A DNA stretch of 6,111 nt from Promethearchaeota archaeon (lineage in GTDB: Archaea > Asgardarchaeota > Lokiarchaeia > Sigynarchaeales > SOKP01): contig JAEOTW010000141.1 in NCBI GenBank assembly GCA_016839655.1, positions 1-6,111 on the forward strand, in the 5' to 3' direction. The stretch's first letter is position 1, and the number at the start of each line of letters is the position of its first letter. Below are positions 1 through 5,276 of this stretch, in pieces. The notes below the pieces were generated by a model that saw only the letters and a program-made list of their open reading frames with translations, was not told the DNA's origin and did no database searches. A program made the position numbers and the translations under genes.

Positions 1-243
1 GCCTTGAGTAGAATTTTCCATCACAAAAATTTTTGCTCCCTTTTCCTTCAAATAAAGAATCACTGCTTCTAAAACTTCTGGTGACGTGTGAGTATGTTTT
101 TTAAAATCTATCCCGTTTACTTTAATGTACACTTCCTTTGATTCTCTAAGAATAGATTTACCTGACTTCTCAATTTGATTGAAAATTTTTTTTACTGCCG
201 ATGTAATCCCTTGATCTGTATCTTCAATATATACCTCTGACAT
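1..243 (-). CDS. DUF362-family protein, N-terminal fragment (cut by window edge)
   Basis: Reading the minus strand from the ATG at 243-241 gives 81 codons with no stop before the window edge, so only the N-terminus is seen. The translation begins MSEVYIEDTDQG. It has a short amphipathic stretch (about residues 11-35), then a beta strand EVYIKVNG (37-44) carrying the K-x-N pattern (K41, N43), then HTSPEVLEAVILYLKEKGAK (52-71; T-S-P followed by a helix) and the strand IFVMENSTQG (72-81). The order 'strand with K-x-N, T-x-P-E-V helix, G-A-K strand, E/D-x-S-x-G' matches the start of DUF362 proteins. These have no firmly established function, and many members carry a C-terminal 2[4Fe-4S] ferredoxin domain. 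Whether this one does cannot be seen. It is transcribed divergently from the acyltransferase gene. The family call rests on remembered motif pattern, not on a search. Confidence 0.72.
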   Translation of the reverse strand, partial: MSEVYIEDTDQGITSAVKKIFNQIEKSGKSILRESKEVYIKVNGIDFKKHTHTSPEVLEAVILYLKEKGAKIFVMENSTQG

Positions 244-253
244 GAATATTCAC

Positions 254-266
254 TTTTTTTATAAAT
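254..266 (-). promoter_or_regulatory. TATA-like element upstream of the DUF362 gene
   Basis: On the minus strand this reads ATTTATAAAAAAA, a good match in composition to an archaeal TATA box. It lies only about 19 nt before the ATG at 243. A start site 25 nt downstream would fall just inside the gene, so either transcription starts unusually close, or a second AT-rich element near 276-288 is used, or translation starts further in. Tentative. Confidence 0.3.
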
Positions 267-292
267 CCCTACTACTAAAATAATTTTGTGCA

Positions 293-302
293 TTTCCGGA
301 AA
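293..302. promoter_or_regulatory. Perfect 10-bp palindrome between divergent genes, possible operator
   Basis: TTTCCGGAAA is a perfect palindrome in the 134-bp divergent intergenic region. It lies about 50 bp from the DUF362 start and 75 bp from the acyltransferase start. It is one of the few GC-containing spots in an otherwise A/T stretch. It could be an operator for a dimeric regulator acting on either gene, but ten-base palindromes also arise by chance. Confidence 0.25.
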
Positions 303-340
303 CTTCTGTTTTTATCAAATTTTATTTATTTCTTTGACAA

Positions 341-356
341 TTTAAAATATAAAAAA
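341..356 (+). promoter_or_regulatory. TATA-like promoter element for the acyltransferase gene
   Basis: The run TTTAAAATATAAAAAA is centred about 30 bp before the TTG start codon. With the usual archaeal spacing of about 25 bp from TATA centre to transcription start, the mRNA would begin near 372-376. That gives a leader of only a few bases, essentially leaderless. The spacing supports both the promoter and the TTG start. Confidence 0.45.
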
Positions 357-377
357 TAACTATCTTTTTTTAGGAAA

Positions 378-1499
378 TTGAAACGGATAAAGAGTGTTGA
401 TATACTAAGGGGTTTTTCCATTTGGATTATGGTGTATGGGCACATGCTTGAGTTCTGGATAAGAGATCAAGATATTTGGCTTAGAACTTGGTTGTATGCA
501 TTTTTGGCGCCCATTGGAGCAACGGGTTTTCTATTTATTTCAGGTGTAAGTTCAACGCTATCTTATAAAAGTAATCGACAATCACAGAAACTGTCGATGA
601 AGACTATGAGAAATATTTACCTCTTAAGAGCTATGTTCATATTAATAATAGCACTATTTTTCAATTTAGGTGTTGCTATGGCATTTGGTGGTGGTGATCT
701 AACAGATATATGGAGTTGGAACGCATTGCAAACAATTGCAATAGCATTATTACTAACTTGGCCTTTACTAAAAACGTCTAAAATATTTAGAGTATGTATG
801 GCTACAGCAGTAATTATTCTAAACCAAATCCTATTAACAAATCTCAAACTATATAATGGACAATCCAATTTATTAGGAATCCTTTGTCACATATTATTTA
901 ATCCTATAGAAACATCCTATTTTATCTTAACTTATTATGGAATCGTACTTTTTGGTTCTGTAGTAGGAGATTATATCTATGATTTAAAAAATGCTGATGA
1001 TACAAACAAAAGACAATATTTAATGACGAATAGATCGATTATTTATATATTCCTTATTGGTATTTCTGTATTTATTTTTGGCATATTGCTTTATTATCCT
1101 GCTTTTATTGAGTTTAATTCCATTTCATCTGTTCTTTATGCATTAAGTTTTATAGTTGCTTCACTAGCAGTCATGATCATTATAGAAGTATTAGAGGTAA
1201 TCAAAACAAAAAAGAGCTATAACCTTCTTTATTATTATTCTTACTATTCATTTACTATTTTTCTTGGACATAATGTTCTGCTCGTGGTTTTCATGCGACA
1301 GCTAAGTGCTTATCATACAATCTGGATTGCAGTAATTCTATTTAATATCATACTAGGATGGCTCCTTAAAACAATGCATGATAAATTAGGAATTCGTGCT
1401 TCTGTGAAAGCTGGAATTAGCATTTTGAGTGCATATATCGCGATGAAGATTGAAGGGAAAGATATGTCAAGCATTAAAGAAATCGAAGAAGTTAACTAA
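378..1499 (+). CDS. Polytopic membrane acyltransferase, DUF1624/HGSNAT-like (heparan-alpha-glucosaminide N-acetyltransferase superfamily)
   Basis: The 373-residue product is a multi-pass membrane protein with about ten hydrophobic segments (roughly 13-27, 40-57, 80-103, 113-131, 138-155, 177-200, 220-241, 249-272, 285-308, 313-331). It opens with SVDILRGFSIWIMVYGH (6-22), the hallmark N-terminus of DUF1624/HGSNAT and related acyltransferases, with D8, R11 and H22 in the conserved places. FLFISGVS (51-58), IWSWNALQTIAIALLL (111-126) and FLGH (295-298, second conserved-type His) also fit. Known relatives move acetyl or other acyl groups across the membrane onto sugars or lipids. The substrate here is unknown. 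The start is TTG at 378: a stop lies in frame at 357-359 and no ATG precedes the conserved motif. A weak AGGA lies at 372-375. It appears monocistronic, ending before a T-rich stretch. A DUF418/YeiB-like or acyltransferase-3 assignment is the alternative. Confidence 0.78.
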   Translation: MKRIKSVDILRGFSIWIMVYGHMLEFWIRDQDIWLRTWLYAFLAPIGATGFLFISGVSSTLSYKSNRQSQKLSMKTMRNIYLLRAMFILIIALFFNLGVAMAFGGGDLTDIWSWNALQTIAIALLLTWPLLKTSKIFRVCMATAVIILNQILLTNLKLYNGQSNLLGILCHILFNPIETSYFILTYYGIVLFGSVVGDYIYDLKNADDTNKRQYLMTNRSIIYIFLIGISVFIFGILLYYPAFIEFNSISSVLYALSFIVASLAVMIIIEVLEVIKTKKSYNLLYYYSYYSFTIFLGHNVLLVVFMRQLSAYHTIWIAVILFNIILGWLLKTMHDKLGIRASVKAGISILSAYIAMKIEGKDMSSIKEIEEVN

Positions 1500-1564
1500 G
1501 AGATCTAGTCTAGTAAATTATTAAATCTTATTCTAATCATATTTTTAGCATCTTGTAGACGTCG

Positions 1565-1586
1565 TTCTTTTTCTAATTTTTTAGAA
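1565..1586 (+). terminator. T-rich tract and small hairpin after the acyltransferase gene
   Basis: The stretch 1565-1582 is almost all T with a few C and A, as in archaeal T-rich terminators. Within it TTCTAA (1571-1576) and TTAGAA (1581-1586) form a perfect 6-bp inverted repeat with a TTTT loop. The hairpin is AU-rich and weak, so the T tract is the likelier active part. It lies 66-87 nt after the stop codon and before the PadR operon. Confidence 0.35.
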
Positions 1587-1616
1587 TGTCAAAGTATTTA
1601 TACTCCGATTACCGTC

Positions 1617-1658
1617 ATATTACTATCGTTATCGATGTATCGAAAGGCGTAGTAATAT
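1617..1658 (+). promoter_or_regulatory. Inverted repeat overlapping a TATA-like box; candidate PadR operator/promoter
   Basis: ATATTACTA at 1617-1625 is repeated exactly in inverse as TAGTAATAT at 1650-1658, with 24 bp between. The right arm merges into TAATATAT (1653-1660), a TATA-like element preceded by the purine-rich CGAAAG (1641-1646) that could act as BRE. Between the arms TATCG occurs three times (1624, 1630, 1638) and ATCGAT is a palindrome (1631-1636). PadR regulators usually bind inverted repeats in their own promoters, so this is a natural site for autorepression. It argues that 1586-1675 is leader rather than coding. Inference from sequence only. Confidence 0.4.
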
Positions 1659-1675
1659 ATCAAAAGTTGAAAAAT

Positions 1676-2281
1676 ATGGTTGAAAATATAGCAAACAAAT
1701 TCGAGAGAACCATGAAAAAGGGTTTTGTTAATATTTTTGTGCTTTTAGTGCTAAATAAAGAACCAACACACGGATATCAAATCAAAAAATTGATAGAGCA
1801 GCGTACTCTTGGTGTATGGTCGCCTACAGATTCAACCATGTACACAGTTCTTAAGGATCTACGAGATAAAGATTTGATAAAACAACAAAAAACTCACGAT
1901 CCAGATGATTCCAAAAAGGTATATGAGCTTACAGTGAAAGGTAAAGAAACTTTAGATTTGATGTTGCAAAGAGAGAGGGAGATAAGAGAATCGATGAGAA
2001 CAATTATTTTCTCTACATCTGAAGTTGGGAATGAATTTCTTGAGGACGGTCTCCAAGATTTTATTCTTAAGGGTCCTCCCATTCGAGGAATGCCAATGAG
2101 AGGCCCTTTTATGGGATCATTTAAAGGAGATTTTATGGGGAGATTCAAAGATAAACCCAAGAAGGAACAATTAAAAATCTTAGATATCCAGAAATTGTTC
2201 ATTAGTAAACAGATTGAACATTTATCTCAACGTTTGAAAAACATCGATAAAAAGATTTCAGAATTAATGTCTGATACATAA
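1676..2281 (+). CDS. PadR-family transcriptional regulator
   Basis: The product is 201 residues from the ATG at 1676. The winged-helix PadR domain is clear: KKGFVNIFVLLVLNKEPTHGYQIKKLIEQ opens it (about residues 14-42; its core is GFVNIFVLLVLNKEP), then WSPTDSTMYTVLKDLRDKDL (48-67) covers the recognition helix, and KKVYELTVKGKETL (80-93) the wing. After a helix (94-110) comes an unusual Gly/Met/Pro/Arg/Phe-rich linker (about 132-158), then a charged C-terminal helix (163-198) that should mediate dimerisation. The frame is open back to an ATG at 1586. Those extra 30 residues do not resemble PadR N-termini and cover a candidate operator. An ATG at 1712 with GAGAG at 1703-1707 is another option. 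It lies 27 bp before the ABC ATPase gene with no terminator between, so it probably represses its own exporter operon and releases on ligand binding. The family call is firm; the ligand is unknown. Confidence 0.88.
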   Translation: MVENIANKFERTMKKGFVNIFVLLVLNKEPTHGYQIKKLIEQRTLGVWSPTDSTMYTVLKDLRDKDLIKQQKTHDPDDSKKVYELTVKGKETLDLMLQREREIRESMRTIIFSTSEVGNEFLEDGLQDFILKGPPIRGMPMRGPFMGSFKGDFMGRFKDKPKKEQLKILDIQKLFISKQIEHLSQRLKNIDKKISELMSDT

Positions 2282-2308
2282 AATGAATTAAAAAATCTAA
2301 ATCAAAAA

Positions 2309-3352
2309 ATGAAAAAAATGTCAGAAATTGTATTGAAACTCGAAAATTTGACTAAAAAATTTGGGAATTTAACAGCAGTTAATAGTATAAATCTTGAAGT
2401 TCATAGAGGAGAAACCATTGGATTAGTAGGCCCTAATGGAGCAGGCAAAACTACAACAATTAAGATGATCGCAAAAATTCTGAGGCCAAATTCAGGGAGA
2501 ATTCTTATTAGGACTAATGGAGTTGAATTACAAGATTTAGGAAAAATATCAAGAACAATAAGCCAAATAGGATTTTTAATAGATATTCCTGCTTTTTACA
2601 ATATGACTGCATATCAATTACTGAGATATTTCGCAAATCTCCAAAATTACCCAAAGAATAAAATCAATCAAAGAATCGATGAGCTCTTAGAACGCTTCAA
2701 GCTCTCTGAGTGGAAATATAAACCAGTTAAAACTTTCTCGAAAGGAATGACTCAGAAAATAGGGATTATTCAAGCTCTGATACATAATCCTGACATAATA
2801 ATATTAGACGAACCACAAACAGGTTTAGATCCGTTAGCGCGTGTTGAAATAAGGAAATATATCCGAGAGCTTCAATACCTTGGAAAAACTATATTTGTTG
2901 CTTCTCACATGTTATATGAAATATCAGAAGTATGTGATAAAATTGCTTTAATCAATTATGGCTCAATAATTGGATTTGACTCAGTAGAGAATTTAGCGCT
3001 AACTTTAAAGACTAGAGAATTAAATTGTGTTCTACTGAAACCTCTTATTGCAAGTAAATTAGAACCATTATTAGATCGTGTGACTGAAAGACTTGATTCA
3101 TATCTAGATAAGAACTTAGACCTAAATATATCAAAAATTCCAGTGAAATATTATCCTGATCAACAAGGATTGAAAATTTTTTATGATGGAAAAAATGAAT
3201 CAAAAGGTGAAATCTTAAAGATCTTGATTAAGGAGTTCGAATCAGATTTTACAGTTGTCTCATTTACTCAGCCAAAAACATCTCAACTAGAAAGAGTTTA
3301 TGCTGAAATGGTAAAAGATAATGATTCAAGAGATAAAGATGGAGGGGTATAG
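2309..3352 (+). CDS. ABC transporter ATP-binding protein, BcrA/lantibiotic-export type
   Basis: This 347-residue cytoplasmic ATPase should power the permease encoded next. It has Walker A GPNGAGKTT (41-49), signature FSKGM (143-147), Walker B IIILDE (163-168) with catalytic E168, D-loop GLDP (172-175) and switch His H200. Instead of a Q-loop glutamine the stretch GFLIDIPAFYNMTAYQLL (88-105) matches the 'GxLIExPxFYxNLTA' form of bacitracin and lantibiotic exporters. After about residue 225 comes an accessory C-terminal domain of some 120 residues ending in LERVYAEMV (327-335), the usual end of this subfamily. All catalytic residues are present, so it should be active. The gene has no visible SD. 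The start could also be the ATG at 2318 (MSEIVLK), nearer the usual family N-terminus. It follows PadR by 27 bp and ends 4 bp before the preferred permease start. The substrate cannot be inferred. Confidence 0.92.
   Translation: MKKMSEIVLKLENLTKKFGNLTAVNSINLEVHRGETIGLVGPNGAGKTTTIKMIAKILRPNSGRILIRTNGVELQDLGKISRTISQIGFLIDIPAFYNMTAYQLLRYFANLQNYPKNKINQRIDELLERFKLSEWKYKPVKTFSKGMTQKIGIIQALIHNPDIIILDEPQTGLDPLARVEIRKYIRELQYLGKTIFVASHMLYEISEVCDKIALINYGSIIGFDSVENLALTLKTRELNCVLLKPLIASKLEPLLDRVTERLDSYLDKNLDLNISKIPVKYYPDQQGLKIFYDGKNESKGEILKILIKEFESDFTVVSFTQPKTSQLERVYAEMVKDNDSRDKDGGV
3341..3347 (+). promoter_or_regulatory. Shine-Dalgarno GGAGGGG deciding the permease start
   Basis: GGAGGGG sits inside the last codons of the ATPase gene, 9 nt before the ATG at 3357. 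It overlaps the in-frame ATG at 3339 and lies downstream of the one at 3321, so neither of those can use it. This makes 3357 the likely permease start and implies translational coupling with the ATPase stop at 3350-3352. Confidence 0.65.
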
Positions 3353-3356
3353 GAAA

Positions 3357-4211
3357 ATGGAGAATAGAAAAGGATATCTTTCAGGAATAAAGCCGATATT
3401 GCACACTGTTATATTTGAAATAAAAAAGCAAAGAAAAAAATTTTATTTCTTTTCAGTTATCTCAATTATTATTGCAGTTTTATTGGGTTATGTCCTACAA
3501 TTAATTCCTAGTTTTCTTTTACCGGATACACAAGCAGAATTCTTTAATAATGGCTTACAATTTATTTCATTCATTACTCTATTTGCCGCTTGTTTGTTTT
3601 TCTCAGGAATAATTTGTTCTGAATTTGATAAGAAAACAGGTTTTATTGTTTTTCCAAAAATAAATAAATATAAATTAATAATTGGAAAATATTTTGGAAA
3701 TTTAACTCTAGTTGTTGCTATTATAACGATTTACTATTTTATCTTGGGACTCCTAGGATTTTTCTATTATGGTGGACCTATTAACATTCGATTCTTTTAT
3801 TCATATGGGATTGCGATATTATATGTAATAGCATTAAGTAGTTTTGTCACTTTTTTTAGTTCTTTTATGAGAAGTGTAAATTTAACAATCATATCCACTT
3901 TAATCATTCTTCTTATTGGATTTAATATAGCCGATCAGATTGTTACATTGATATTTGCAGATAGTTTTGAACCTTTATACTCATTAGTTCATATGGGATC
4001 CCTCATAACTGGAATACTGGAATACCCTTTTCCAGATCCGAGATATGCTGAATTTTCATTTAGTGGTATGGGCCCAGGGGGTATGGGGGGAGACTTCACA
4101 TTAGGGCAATGGATAACGCCTAGTATTGGGATGGGAATAACACTATTACTTGCATTTATAGTTATTTATTTTTTATTAGCTGCATTTTTATTCAAACGGA
4201 GGCAATTATAG
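3357..4211 (+). CDS. ABC-2 type transporter permease
   Basis: The 284-residue product (296 if started at 3321) has six predicted membrane segments at about 30-51, 68-87, 115-137, 146-167, 175-199 and 255-279, the layout of ABC-2 exporter permeases. The cytoplasmic segment CSEFDKKTGFIVFPKINKYKLIIGKYFGN (87-115; core GFIVFPKINKYKLIIGKY) is the family's 'SEFDxxTG...P..r...I..GK' coupling region between TM2 and TM3. A basic N-terminus (FEIKKQRKKFY, 20-30) and short basic C-terminus (KRRQL) place both ends inside. The loop between TM5 and TM6 is long (about 200-254), should lie outside the membrane, and contains a Gly/Met-rich stretch GMGPGGMGGDF (237-247). With the preceding ATPase it should form a homodimeric exporter. 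The gap to the ATPase stop is 4 bp and to the next start 1 bp. Fold and family are clear; the substrate is not. Confidence 0.85.
   Translation: MENRKGYLSGIKPILHTVIFEIKKQRKKFYFFSVISIIIAVLLGYVLQLIPSFLLPDTQAEFFNNGLQFISFITLFAACLFFSGIICSEFDKKTGFIVFPKINKYKLIIGKYFGNLTLVVAIITIYYFILGLLGFFYYGGPINIRFFYSYGIAILYVIALSSFVTFFSSFMRSVNLTIISTLIILLIGFNIADQIVTLIFADSFEPLYSLVHMGSLITGILEYPFPDPRYAEFSFSGMGPGGMGGDFTLGQWITPSIGMGITLLLAFIVIYFLLAAFLFKRRQL
4198..4202 (+). promoter_or_regulatory. Shine-Dalgarno GGAGG for the ectodomain protein gene
   Basis: GGAGG lies in the final codons of the permease gene, 10 nt before the ATG at 4213. With only one base between the two genes, it shows that the ectodomain protein is made from the same mRNA as the permease. 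Confidence 0.55.
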
Positions 4212-4212
4212 A

Positions 4213-5187
4213 ATGAAGAAAAATACAAAAATTAGGGTTATAGGAATATTGCTTCTCTGCATATTTTCCTTGGGAATGCTTTCAACAATTACCATAGCTT
4301 ATGGGAATTATAATATTGCTTTAACTAAAGGAACTGAAACTTTTACAGTTTCGCGTTATAATGAAGTTGCTTGGAAAACTACAGTCAATTCTTCTACAAC
4401 GCCTTCAAGTTGGTTTGAAGGAGAATCAAATCATACTGGAGCGAGAAGTAAAAATACGGTAAAAGGGTGGAATTATGTTATTTGGGAAACTTATGATGTA
4501 TTTGCTTCATTTTTTTTACCGGCATTATTTGAATCTGAAGAACTTATCCCTTTATTAGTTCTATTGAATAGTCAAGGTTACAATGAAACAACTATAAACA
4601 CTAATTACACAAATAGCTACAATCTGTGGTTTGGTTTACGAGCTGTATGGAACTTTACGATTGGGAGCTTTGAAGAAGATCCTACAAATGCAAATGATCC
4701 ACTTTTAATATTTCAAAATCCAACCGATCTCGATGAAATTCTTTTTGACTATAATAATTTATCAACAAAATTAAATAGTAATCCCACGATTCAATTCTCT
4801 GGATATAGTTTTCCAATCTTACAACCAGATGAATTTTTATGGTTATTTATCTTCAATGGACTCACATTAGGTACTCCAATTAATACATATTTAGATGATC
4901 TCATTACAACGCTCGATTGTAAAAATGCAACGGCTAGCAATAATATTCTTTCATTAAACCGTACTGGTGAAACAGATTACACCGTTGAAATTACTTATAG
5001 TTCTAAAGGAACATTGTCCTCATTTGCAGTGAAAGATGTTGGGAGCAATATAATATACCAAATCGTTGCTACAAATTCAGATTGGATTTTCTTTACTACT
5101 TTAATCACAGTAGTAATTTTAATTGGAGGTCTAAGTGTTTATTTAATAATCCGGAAGCGAAAGCTAAACAAAATAAGAAATAAATAA
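4213..5187 (+). CDS. Secreted, single-TM-anchored protein with sequon-rich ectodomain; unknown function, exporter-linked
   Basis: I do not recognise a known family. The 324-residue product has a basic N-terminus and hydrophobic signal segment (about 8-29, ending in TITIAYG). An ectodomain of about 260 residues follows, then a membrane helix (about 291-313) and a basic tail RKRKLNKIRNK. The topology is therefore outside with a short cytoplasmic end. The ectodomain holds eight N-X-S/T sequons (N59, N73, N124, N131, N147, N182, N238, N249), many aromatics, and only one Cys (C236). Its first part and last part (VEITYSSKGTLSSFAVKD, about 258-275) look beta-rich, while 95-118 (FASFFLPALFESEELIPLLVLL) is hydrophobic and could contact the membrane or a lipid ligand. 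It starts 1 bp after the permease stop behind a GGAGG and ends the operon before a T9 tract. The linkage suggests an outer-face partner of the exporter, such as a substrate acceptor, chaperone or sensor. That role is inferred from position only. Confidence 0.7.
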   Translation: MKKNTKIRVIGILLLCIFSLGMLSTITIAYGNYNIALTKGTETFTVSRYNEVAWKTTVNSSTTPSSWFEGESNHTGARSKNTVKGWNYVIWETYDVFASFFLPALFESEELIPLLVLLNSQGYNETTINTNYTNSYNLWFGLRAVWNFTIGSFEEDPTNANDPLLIFQNPTDLDEILFDYNNLSTKLNSNPTIQFSGYSFPILQPDEFLWLFIFNGLTLGTPINTYLDDLITTLDCKNATASNNILSLNRTGETDYTVEITYSSKGTLSSFAVKDVGSNIIYQIVATNSDWIFFTTLITVVILIGGLSVYLIIRKRKLNKIRNK

Positions 5188-5190
5188 ATC

Positions 5191-5199
5191 TTTTTTTTT
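5191..5199 (+). terminator. T9 tract ending the PadR-ABC operon
   Basis: Nine consecutive T residues begin three bases after the stop codon of the ectodomain protein gene, with no stable hairpin before them. This is the usual form of an archaeal intrinsic terminator. It separates the four-gene operon from the second ATPase gene, which has its own TATA-like element. Confidence 0.5.
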
Positions 5200-5212
5200 A
5201 TAAATTTGAATA

Positions 5213-5232
5213 TGAAATATTATAAAATATAA
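5213..5232 (+). promoter_or_regulatory. TATA-like promoter element for the second ABC ATPase gene
   Basis: ATTATAAAATATAA (5219-5232) is preceded by TGAAAT (5213-5218), a plausible BRE. With a spacing of about 25 bp, transcription would start near 5250 and give a leader of about 27 nt before the ATG at 5277. A short GAGAG (5269-5273) is the only SD-like element and is close to the start codon. Confidence 0.45.
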
Positions 5233-5276
5233 TTCGAAAACTATTTTTGTAATGAAAAATTAACCTATGAGAGAAT

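Noticed and set aside
617..868. 83-codon minus-strand open frame inside the acyltransferase gene
   Set aside because: It lies wholly within a well-supported gene on the other strand, has no domain-like pattern, and has no promoter of its own.
1505..1514. CTAGT tandem pair after the acyltransferase stop, as an attachment site or repeat
   Set aside because: Two five-base copies only, with no matching copy elsewhere and no integrase or tRNA nearby.
1586..1675. N-terminal extension of the PadR protein as real coding sequence
   Set aside because: The 30 residues do not resemble PadR N-termini. The stretch contains a perfect inverted repeat and a TATA-like element, and the first ATG lies at the end of a small hairpin with no SD.
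1894..2202. 102-codon minus-strand open frame inside the PadR gene
   Set aside because: It is antisense to the PadR coding region. Its Pro/Gly/Ser-rich look is the mirror of the PadR linker, and nothing supports expression.
2282..2308. Separate promoter for the first ABC ATPase in the A-rich gap
   Set aside because: The A-rich run is only about 16 bp before the ATG, too close for a TATA box, and no terminator separates it from PadR, so co-transcription is simpler.
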